Source: CADEFX01 sp050260355
GTDB taxonomy: Bacteria > Pseudomonadota > Alphaproteobacteria > Rhizobiales > Hyphomicrobiaceae
Direction of reading: 5' to 3'
DNA length: 64,000 nucleotides
NCBI GenBank assembly: GCA_050260355.1
Contig: JBLNBZ010000143.1
Coordinates: forward strand, 1 to 64,000
Below, in pieces: positions 58,503-64,000 of this stretch; the first letter of the stretch is position 1, and each line of letters opens with the position of its first letter. Below the pieces are notes generated by a model. That model made no database searches. It was not told where the DNA came from and saw nothing but the letters and a program-made list of their open reading frames with translations. Position numbers and translations under genes: made by a program.

Positions 58503-59012
58503 CTAGTGGCACTTGAAGTAGTCGAACGGCTCGCGGCAGGCCTGGCATCGCCAGAGCGCCTTGCAGGCGGTCGAGCCGAACTCGGAGATTCTGACGGTGG
58601 CCGTCGAGCCGCAGCGCGGGCAGGCAACGACCTCTGTGTCGAAGGGCCTGCGCAGCGAGGTGGAACCGGCCGGCGGCGCGATGCCGAGCTCCTTCAGCTT
58701 GCGCCGTCCCTCGGCCGTGAGGTCGTCACTGGTCCACGGCGGCGTGAGCACGGTCTCGACGCGCGCCGAATGCAGCCCGGCCTCGATCAGGGTGGCTTCG
58801 ACGGCGAGCCGGATGGCCTGCGTCGCCGGGCAGCCGCTATAGGTCGGCGTCAGACTGACGACGATTTCGCCCTCGCGCCGCTCCACGCCGCGCAGCACGC
58901 CGAGCTCGGCGATGGTGAGCACCGGGATCTCGGGATCGACGACGGCAGCGGCGGCGGATCGGGCCGTCTCCAGCTCGCGATCCTCGATGAGAAGTCGGGT
59001 GTGGTGGGTCAC
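58503..59012 (-). CDS. paaD: Phenylacetyl-CoA epoxidase assembly protein PaaD
   Basis: A 169-residue protein of the MIP18/DUF59 family with the PaaD-specific zinc-ribbon tail. The DUF59 core shows VDPEIPVLTIAELGVLRGV and TPTYSGCPATQAIRLAVE. The tail has CPRCG, then ACKALWRCQACREPF, then a final CH, the four-cysteine pattern of PaaD. PaaD is needed for iron-sulfur or di-iron maturation of the epoxidase. Its ATGA overlaps the stop of the upstream editing-domain gene by four bases, and paaE follows after three bases. The usual paaABC genes, which would precede it, are not here. Confidence 0.94.
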   Translation of the reverse strand: MTHHTRLLIEDRELETARSAAAAVVDPEIPVLTIAELGVLRGVERREGEIVVSLTPTYSGCPATQAIRLAVEATLIEAGLHSARVETVLTPPWTSDDLTAEGRRKLKELGIAPPAGSTSLRRPFDTEVVACPRCGSTATVRISEFGSTACKALWRCQACREPFDYFKCH

Positions 59013-59545
59013 GGCGCGGGCACCGTGTCGAGAGGCATGATCCTGGGCTCGTGCCCGCAGGCGCGGATGAAGCGCAGCAGATCGTCCCTGCGGATGTTGG
59101 TGGTGGCGGTATTCGTGAGCGGGTGGCAGTTGATGCTGTCGTACTGCATCAGGCGCTCGTCGAAGATGACGCTGACGCGCCGCGCGCGGTCGTTGATGAG
59201 CGCGAGCGCCGTGACTGATCCGGCCGGCACGCCGAGCACCTCCAGCAGCAGCTCAGGCTTGCCGAAGCTCAGCCTGGCGCAGCCGATGCTCTTGTGCAGC
59301 GACTTGAGGTCGATCGGCGTCCGGCTCTGGGCGATGACCAGGAGCAGCCGGCCCTTGGCGTCCTTCAGGAACAGGTTCTTGGTGTGGCCGCCGGGCAGGT
59401 TGCGCTCCAGGCGCGCGCTTTCCGCCACGGTGAAGACGGCCTCGTGCTCCACCGTCGTCGTCTCGATGCCGAGCGCGTCGAGCCGCGCGAAGAGCTCGGC
59501 GCGGGTCGCCGGGGCGGCGTGGGCATGTATCGGGTGGACGGTCAC
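59009..59545 (-). CDS. Prolyl-tRNA editing domain protein (YbaK/ProX family)
   Basis: A 178-residue free-standing YbaK/EbsC domain, likely hydrolysing mischarged Ala-tRNA(Pro) (ProXp-ala/PrdX type). Motifs: LDALGIETTTVEHEAVFTVA, the catalytic-site lysines in GGHTKNLFLKDAKGRLLLVI, and PAGSVTALALINDR. It ends with INCHPLTNTATTNIRRDDLL, typical of ProXp-ala proteins. It overlaps paaD by four bases (ATGA), so translation of paaD is probably coupled to it. The functional link between tRNA proofreading and phenylacetate catabolism is unclear and may be chance juxtaposition after a rearrangement. Confidence 0.9.
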   Translation of the reverse strand: MTVHPIHAHAAPATRAELFARLDALGIETTTVEHEAVFTVAESARLERNLPGGHTKNLFLKDAKGRLLLVIAQSRTPIDLKSLHKSIGCARLSFGKPELLLEVLGVPAGSVTALALINDRARRVSVIFDERLMQYDSINCHPLTNTATTNIRRDDLLRFIRACGHEPRIMPLDTVPAP

Positions 59546-59726
59546 GTCACTGGTTTAGCCGCCGGCACCCTGGCCCGCAAGGCGCGAGGCGGGGGCCGAG
59601 GGGCTCAGGCCGGCGGTGGGTGGGTGGGCGGCGGTGCGCGGGAAGGCCGGTGGGCGGACTTGCATTCACCGCCCGATTGCCGCATATAGCCGGGGCGCCG
59701 GCTCGAGGCCGGCGAACCTTCCGGAT

Positions 59727-59801
59727 GCGGGTGTAGCTCAGGGGTAGAGCATCACGTTGCCAACGTGAGGGTCGTGGGTTCAAATCCCATCGCCCGCTCC
59801 A
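59727..59801 (+). tRNA. tRNA-Gly (GCC anticodon)
   Basis: A 75-base cloverleaf with encoded CCA. The acceptor stem is GCGGGTG/CGCCCGC with one G-U pair, the D arm contains GCTCAGGGGTAGAGC, the anticodon stem is CACG/CGTG around TTGCCAA, and the T arm is GTGGGTTCAAATCCCAT. The anticodon is GCC (glycine). An accessory gene patch lies immediately downstream. Confidence 0.98.
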
Positions 59802-60083
59802 TTACTCAGCCACTTAGGTGGCTTTCCCGAAAATTTGCCGGAGTAGGCACCTGGCGCCAGCGCCGCTTGGCGCGGCTCGTTCTGTGCGGCAGGGTCGACG
59901 GATATCACGGACGGGGAAGGCCCGGCTCGGTGCGCTGTCGCGCACCGTCCGGGGACGCAGAATGTGGGGTGTGGGCGCAGTGGTTGAAACCCGAGCTCGG
60001 CACTGCTCGAGCAGGGGCGCCCCGCGGCCCGGTCTGAGGCGGCGGGGCGCGCCGGTGATGAGCCGATCGGATGGCGCGAGGCT

Positions 60084-60518
60084 CTACTGGCCTCTGAGGC
60101 GCTTGTTGCACTCGCTGTAGTAGCCGCCGCCCTTGGCGATCCACTTCAGGCCGCCGTTGCCGTTGCTGGCCTTGTTGGCCCGGTACTGGTCGAGGCAGGT
60201 GTGCATGCGCGCCCTGCCGGCCGATTGCTGCGCGTACTTCGGCGAAACGGAGGTGGGGAATACGGCGCTGCCGACCTTCACGGGGCCCGCACCAGGCGCT
60301 GGAGCCGCGGTGGTGGTGGCGGCGCCCATGGTGGCGCCAGCGCCGCATTGGGCCTTGCGGAAGTCTTTCCAGCTCATGCCCTGGAGGGTGCCCGCGGATT
60401 GCGCCGCTTTGTACTTCACACTGCATTCCCGCATCGTCAGGGCATCGGCGGGCGGCACGTAGGCTGCCGCCGTCACGGCGGCGGCCCCGATCAGAATTGC
60501 AAGGGTGCGGATCGACAT
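60084..60518 (-). CDS. Small secreted four-cysteine protein, two-repeat (PsiF-like)
   Basis: A 144-residue exported protein. Signal peptide: MSIRTLAILIGAAAVTAAAY, cleavage near ADA. Two cysteine-bounded helical repeats follow, separated by an Ala/Pro/Thr-rich linker: MRECSVKYKAAQSAGTLQGM ending in FRKAQC, and MHTCLDQYRANKASNGNGGL ending in YYSECNKRLRG. Each repeat has two cysteines about 26-30 residues apart, suggesting disulfide-closed helical hairpins as in PsiF repeats. Periplasmic role unknown. It lies downstream of the tRNA on the opposite strand; 59802-60083 in between shows no gene. Confidence 0.75.
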   Translation of the reverse strand: MSIRTLAILIGAAAVTAAAYVPPADALTMRECSVKYKAAQSAGTLQGMSWKDFRKAQCGAGATMGAATTTAAPAPGAGPVKVGSAVFPTSVSPKYAQQSAGRARMHTCLDQYRANKASNGNGGLKWIAKGGGYYSECNKRLRGQ

Positions 60519-60729
60519 TACAAACCTCCATCACGCAGTACTCGGCGAATGGAAGGGAACGCCGAGGCATCCGCATCGATCCATCGGGCGCTTTACCGAT
60601 AAAGCGGTGGGCGGTTGCCGAGGCAAGGGCGGCGCTCAGACCGCGCGGCCTTCAGCGCCGCCGGGACGGCGCAGGCGGGGCCGGCGGGCAGGTGAGCGAA
60701 AGCAGCGAGCGGCAGTGCGGGGGCAGCTT

Positions 60730-60897
60730 CTACCAGGCCTCATACACCTGCAGGCCGGCGCCGAGCAGGAGCAGCACGGCCCCGAGCAGGGCGGGCACCG
60801 CGCCCGTGCGCGCAGTCGCTTTCGGCAGCAGGCGCGGAGCGAGCGCACCGACCAGGATGCCGAGAGCGGCGAGGACAATTCCCCAAATCGTCAGCAT
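60730..60897 (-). CDS. Candidate 55-residue membrane hairpin protein
   Basis: A short ATG frame encoding two membrane helices: IWGIVLAALGILVGALA (about 4-20) and PALLGAVLLLLGAGLQV (about 35-51). A basic loop (PRLLPKATARTG) joins them; the positive loop suggests both ends face the periplasm. It ends VYEAW. GAGG lies nine bases before the ATG. The regular hydrophobic spacing and basic loop make chance unlikely. It resembles tiny DUF-type hairpin proteins common in Rhizobiales, but I cannot name one. Nothing else is visible in 60519-60729. Confidence 0.6.
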   Translation of the reverse strand: MLTIWGIVLAALGILVGALAPRLLPKATARTGAVPALLGAVLLLLGAGLQVYEAW

Positions 60898-60995
60898 CGA
60901 AGCGAACCTCGCTAATCATTCGGCCACTCGCTTATCCGCGGCATTGCGTAGCAAACGAAGGAAGCCTTTAGCCTGATTTGCGTATCTTTCGGCGC

Positions 60996-61445
60996 ATGGC
61001 CGAGAGCTATACGAACACCATCAGTGGATTGCTGCGGAAGCGATCTGAGTTGATGGGTGAGGCCCAACGACTCCGCGAAGTGCTAGCGGTCGTGGGCAAT
61101 GACATTGAGGCCCTAGACCGAGTCTTAGAGACGTTGGGTTACAAGGGTGACCTCAAGAACGTAACGCCGCGAGGCAACCGCGTCGTGTTCTTCGCCCGCC
61201 ATGAGCTGCGCCGGTTCTGTCTGGACGAGCTGCGCAAAGCGGACGGCCCGATCACGTCCCGTGATCTGGCGGAGAAGATCATAGCCCTAGCGGGGAAGGA
61301 CGTGCGCGACCGCAGGCTGCGAAACGAAATGGTCAAGCGCGTGGCAAAGAGCCTGAAGCTGCTACGAGGACAAGGTATAGCGATCAGCGAGCGCAACACG
61401 CGCAGGATCGTATGGCGGCTCGCGACCAGTCTCACTCAAGACTGA
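60996..61445 (+). CDS. Unknown small coiled-coil/winged-helix-like protein in AT-richer DNA
   Basis: A 149-residue cytoplasmic protein. The N-terminal third is a probable coiled coil (LLRKRSELMGEAQRLREVLA, then DIEALDRVLETLG). The C-terminal part (RHELRRFCLDELRKADGPIT, then SRDLAEKIIALAG, then EMVKRVAKSLKLLRGQGIAI) looks like a winged-helix DNA-binding domain. I do not recognise the family. Similar short proteins occur in alphaproteobacterial mobile or accessory regions, to my recollection. The stop is four bases from that of the convergent Abi-type gene. ATG 60996 is preferred to TTG 60978. It could be a regulator in the accessory patch. Confidence 0.65.
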   Translation: MAESYTNTISGLLRKRSELMGEAQRLREVLAVVGNDIEALDRVLETLGYKGDLKNVTPRGNRVVFFARHELRRFCLDELRKADGPITSRDLAEKIIALAGKDVRDRRLRNEMVKRVAKSLKLLRGQGIAISERNTRRIVWRLATSLTQD

Positions 61446-61449
61446 ATCT

Positions 61450-62124
61450 TTAGGGATGGGGGCGAGCCTTCCAAGTCGTGGAAAACGCACAGCCGACATT
61501 TGCAAAGTGATGCGACGCAGGGCACATGGCCTTGAGAAGGCGGTCTATCTGCAACCTTCGCTCTTCGAGGGGAAGATGGAAAATCGGCTCATGGTGCGCA
61601 ACTCGGTTCCGAAGATCAAGCAATTGGTCGCAGATGGCACTCGCCTCGTCGCGGGTAATGCTCGGCTCGGCCGGAAATACTCGCTTTAGATTGTGCCGCC
61701 ATACAAACGGCAAATCGTAGTGCTTTCCTAGCAACGAAACCCAGAATCCAGCGGACAGATTGGCCACCACGGCACCAGTAGGAACAATCTTAACCTTTCG
61801 GAGTTCTCGTTGCCTCTCGATTGCTTCGTGAACTTTCCGCCGGTCGCTGGTACTCAGCTGCCGCGTGCCTTTTACATCATCAAAAGGCCAGTTCGCCTTG
61901 TATTTCCAGCAGAGGAAAGAATTCAGCTGATTGCGCAAAGCCACTTCCCACATTTGCAATGGTAAATGAAAGGTCTCGCCAAGTTTAGAGTTCCAATAAT
62001 ATAGGTCGATCGCCTTGGCGGAATCGCCGCCGCAGGCGGCTATGTATCGTGTCAAGCGAGATTCCGATAATGTCTTCTTGAAGGCTTCAAGAAGTTGCTT
62101 GTCTCCACCAAAAATATCTTGCAT
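61450..62124 (-). CDS. Abi_2-type (AbiD/AbiF-like) HEPN abortive infection protein
   Basis: A 224-residue, mostly helical protein of the Abi-like family. The diagnostic C-terminal motif LLDLRNRVAHHEPIFHLPLE contains Arg-x4-His (RNRVAHH), the RNase active site of HEPN domains. ESRLTRYIAACGGDSAKAID, YYWNSKLGETFHLPLQMWEV and ALRNQLNSFL near the N-terminus are typical of Abi_2 proteins, as is AGFWVSLLGKHYD in the middle. Such proteins are thought to cut RNA and stop growth on phage infection. The coding region is poorer in GC than its surroundings, suggesting transfer. ATG 62124 is favoured; GTG 62199, through the structured upstream element, is an alternative. Confidence 0.85.
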   Translation of the reverse strand: MQDIFGGDKQLLEAFKKTLSESRLTRYIAACGGDSAKAIDLYYWNSKLGETFHLPLQMWEVALRNQLNSFLCWKYKANWPFDDVKGTRQLSTSDRRKVHEAIERQRELRKVKIVPTGAVVANLSAGFWVSLLGKHYDLPFVWRHNLKRVFPAEPSITRDEASAICDQLLDLRNRVAHHEPIFHLPLEERRLQIDRLLKAMCPASHHFANVGCAFSTTWKARPHP

Positions 62125-62145
62125 GGCAGTGTAGCCTGCTCTATA

Positions 62146-62257
62146 TAGGGGAGGCGAGCCTTGGGACTCGGTCACTGCGTGGTTGAGTGAGGCGCACACC
62201 CCCTAAGGACGAGATCCGAGGCCAGGCCGTCCACAGGCGCTGGCCTCTCTTATTTTT
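62146..62257 (+). ncRNA. Candidate structured RNA with intrinsic terminator, upstream of the Abi gene
   Basis: The gap upstream of the Abi gene can fold into a three-way junction. An outer stem TAGGGG/CCCCTA (62146-62151 with 62200-62205) encloses two hairpins: CGAG/CTCG (62155-62170) and TCACT/AGTGA (62172-62190). After 12 bases comes an 8-bp hairpin GAGGCCAG/CTGGCCTC (62218-62247) and a T-rich run to 62257, a good intrinsic terminator for a plus-strand RNA. No plus-strand gene precedes it. The stems would also form on the minus strand, as a leader of the Abi mRNA. Some Abi-like genes are reported to pair with a structured RNA, as I recall. Strand and transcription are unproven. Confidence 0.35.
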
Positions 62258-62303
62258 ATGACATGAAGTGATCGCTCAGCGTCAAGACGACTGAGCGCGG
62301 TGA

Positions 62304-62573
62304 GGGCGGCGGACACCGGCAGCCAACGACTTGCTGGCAATGCAGCAGGCGTTAGAAGGGGTCGGAATTACCTTGATGTTCGACGCCAAAGAGCGGCCAA
62401 AGATCGCCGCTTTCGCCGGTCTTCCCGCGTTTGCTGCGCTTCGGAGAGCGTCGAGAAGGCCGGAGAGTGGCAAAGGGCGAGCGCCGATGCGCTTGCCGCT
62501 GTCCTGTTGCTTGATGCCGCCCTCGAAATCGGCGCGATTCGGCCGCAATTCAACCCGAATCGGAAAAGAATAA
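62304..62573 (+). pseudogene. Remnant of an XRE-type helix-turn-helix regulator
   Basis: The first ~26 codons encode RTPAANDLLAMQQALEGVGI followed by TLMFD. This matches the C-terminal end of the common short alphaproteobacterial XRE regulators, whose HTH is followed by a 'RTP..NNL.AI..ALE.AGVEF' sequence. The HTH itself is missing: a stop codon (62301-62303) precedes the fragment, and GAGCGCGGT just before it could be the frameshifted end of the HTH. Downstream the frame loses family character. The rest, 62574-62864, shows no gene and should hold the promoter of the next gene. Confidence 0.45.
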
Positions 62574-62864
62574 TCGTGCTCCCGCGGGAGTTTGGCCCGC
62601 GGTGTTGATACCGGGGGTCAGATTGGGGGGCAGGGCATCTTCACCCCGCACGAGGTGTCCTGCCTCTTACTCTCCGATGGGCTGCTTCACCCGCTGACGC
62701 GAACGCAGCGCTTCGCGCGCGGGTCGCCGATCCGCTGCGGCTCGGTGTCTCGTCTGGCGCACCTCAGCCATTGCGGCTCTGTCTCCACCTCGCCTGTTTT
62801 GGTCTGGCCGGCACGGGCATTCGGTGTAGCTTTGTCTCGATAAAACGGGACGTGGAGACACGGA

Positions 62865-64000
62865 ATGCAGGGTCCGATGCTGTTCTCGCCGCTCAGCCTG
62901 AGGAGCGTGCGGCTCAAGAACCGGGTGGTGGTCGCCCCGATGCACCAGTATTCGGCGGTCGGCGGGTTCGCCACCGACTGGCATCTGATGAATGCGGGCA
63001 AGTTCGCCGCCGGCGGGGCGGGGCTGGTGATGATGGAGTCGACCAAGGTCGAGCGGCGCGGCTGCGGCACGGTCGGCGACCTGGGGCTGTGGAAGGACGA
63101 GTTCGTGGCGCCGTTGCGGCGCATCGTCGAGTTCATCAAGGCGCACGGCGCGGTGGCGGGCATCCAAATCGGCCACTCCGGCAGGAAGGCCAAATTGCAG
63201 CGGCCCTGGGAGGGGCAGAAACCGCTGCTCACCAATCCGGGCCTGGACCCCGCAGACTGGGAGGCGTGGGAGCTGGTGGGGCCGAGCGCATTGCCGTCCT
63301 CCGACGATGTGCCGACGCCGCGCGCGCTGACGACGGCCGAGGTGCAGGCGGTGGTGGAAGCGTGGGGTGCAGCCGCCCGCAGGGCCAATGATGCGGGCTT
63401 CGATGTGCTCGAGATCCATGCCGCGCACGGCTATCTCATCCATCAGTTCCTCTCGCCCCACGCCAACCGGCGCAACGACCAGTACGGCGGCTCGGAGGAG
63501 AACCGGATGCGGTTCGCGGTCGAGGTCGCCGAGTGCGTGCGCGCGAATTGGCCCGAGCACAAGCCGCTTTTCATGCGCTTCTCGGTGGAGGACGACATGG
63601 GCTGGGGCCCGCCGCAAAGCGTGGCGCTGGCTCGCCTCGTCAAGGCCAAGGGCGTCGACGTGATCGATTGCAGCTCGGGCGGCATGGCGCAGCGCTCGCC
63701 GATGGAGCAGGGCCGCGCGATCCACTACGGCTATCAGGTGCCGTACGCCGAGCAGATCCGCCGCGAGGCCGATATCAAGACGATGGCGGTGGGCCTCATC
63801 ATCCACGCGGATCAGGCCGAGGCGATCCTGCAGAAGGGCCAGGCCGACCTGATCGCGCTGGCGCGGGAGATTCTCTACAACCCGAATTGGCCGATGGACG
63901 CTGCGCAGAAGCTGGGCGTCGACCCGGGGTTCGCCAGCGTGCCGTCGCAGTACGCCTACTGGCTGGCCAAGCGCGCCAAGTCGGGGTTCATAGGCAAGCC
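62865..64000 (+). CDS. NADH:flavin oxidoreductase, Old Yellow Enzyme (NamA/YqjM-like), 3' end cut by window
   Basis: FMN-dependent ene-reductase or oxidoreductase; 378 residues are visible before the window ends and no stop is reached. The TIM-barrel signatures are LFSPLSLRSVRLKNRVVVAP, the active-site stretch GIQIGHSGRKA, EIHAAHGYLIHQFLSPHANR and NDQYGGSEENRMRF. Near the C-terminus ADLIALAREILYNPNWP is the phosphate-binding end. The HxGR and HAAHGYL motifs place it with YqjM/NamA-type enzymes reducing activated double bonds. GGAG stands nine bases before the ATG. The family's usual length is 360-375, so only the last residues are missing. Confidence 0.92.
   Translation, partial: MQGPMLFSPLSLRSVRLKNRVVVAPMHQYSAVGGFATDWHLMNAGKFAAGGAGLVMMESTKVERRGCGTVGDLGLWKDEFVAPLRRIVEFIKAHGAVAGIQIGHSGRKAKLQRPWEGQKPLLTNPGLDPADWEAWELVGPSALPSSDDVPTPRALTTAEVQAVVEAWGAAARRANDAGFDVLEIHAAHGYLIHQFLSPHANRRNDQYGGSEENRMRFAVEVAECVRANWPEHKPLFMRFSVEDDMGWGPPQSVALARLVKAKGVDVIDCSSGGMAQRSPMEQGRAIHYGYQVPYAEQIRREADIKTMAVGLIIHADQAEAILQKGQADLIALAREILYNPNWPMDAAQKLGVDPGFASVPSQYAYWLAKRAKSGFIGK

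Noticed and set aside
59727..64000. Complete tRNA-targeted integrative element
   Set aside because: No integrase gene and no repeated tRNA 3' end could be found within the window, so only an accessory patch is claimed.

Overview
The window reads as a chromosomal stretch of a high-GC alphaproteobacterium, most likely in the Hyphomicrobiales (Rhizobiales). The clues are conserved alphaproteobacterial blocks: rsmB-heparinase-purH, a 1597-residue NAD-type glutamate dehydrogenase, divergent aroKB against a short membrane protein/secreted helical protein/xerD/accA run, lepA, rimO, a UPF0114 protein and a tRNA-Gly(GCC). Many starts are TTG or GTG with good ribosome binding sites. There is no rRNA operon, CRISPR array, prophage or intact insertion sequence. 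All assignments come from reading motifs; no database search was possible.

Layout. 0-5.1 kb: rsmB (cut by the left edge), a heparinase-like protein, purH and a GNAT acetyltransferase. 5.1-5.5 kb: a non-coding patch with an imperfect direct repeat and GC-rich dyads. 5.5-11.7 kb: an MFS transporter downstream of glutamate dehydrogenase. 11.9-17 kb: envelope and stress genes (AhpD-like enzyme, PRC-barrel protein, two TPM-domain proteins, UPF0114 protein, YafK-type L,D-transpeptidase) with a 25-codon membrane peptide. 17.2-17.8 kb: an AT-rich gene of unknown function. 18-24 kb: accA, xerD, a secreted helical protein, a 48-residue membrane protein, and divergent aroK-aroB. 24-35.5 kb: a 46-residue secreted peptide candidate, P450, lepA, a lytic transglycosylase, a GGDEF-EAL receptor, an orphan ParA, a CoA-transferase, lemA and an alpha/beta hydrolase.

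35.5-41 kb holds a fatty or organic acid activation and oxidation pair (acyl-CoA synthetase with acyl-CoA dehydrogenase), a lyase-like membrane-anchored protein and a GlcD/Dld-type flavoprotein. 41.2-43.2 kb contains the most striking feature: a secreted protein with three copies of a ~105-residue beta-rich module beside a second gene encoding one copy. The module recurs at 55.4-57.2 kb, fused to a DUF900 alpha/beta hydrolase. 43.4-51.4 kb: glutathione-dependent formaldehyde dehydrogenase, a metallo-beta-lactamase-fold protein, a cation diffusion facilitator, rimO, a quinone oxidoreductase, a TauD/TfdA dioxygenase and a glycosyltransferase. 51.6-55.3 kb: a three-subunit molybdenum hydroxylase whose large subunit carries the form II signature rather than that of true CO dehydrogenase.

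57.4-59.5 kb encodes PaaE and PaaD of phenylacetyl-CoA epoxidase, coupled to a prolyl-tRNA editing domain instead of to paaABC. After the tRNA-Gly gene, 59.8-62.8 kb is an accessory patch: two small secreted or membrane proteins, an AT-rich unknown gene, an Abi_2/HEPN-type abortive infection gene with a structured element upstream, and the remains of an XRE-type regulator. The window ends inside an Old Yellow Enzyme family gene.
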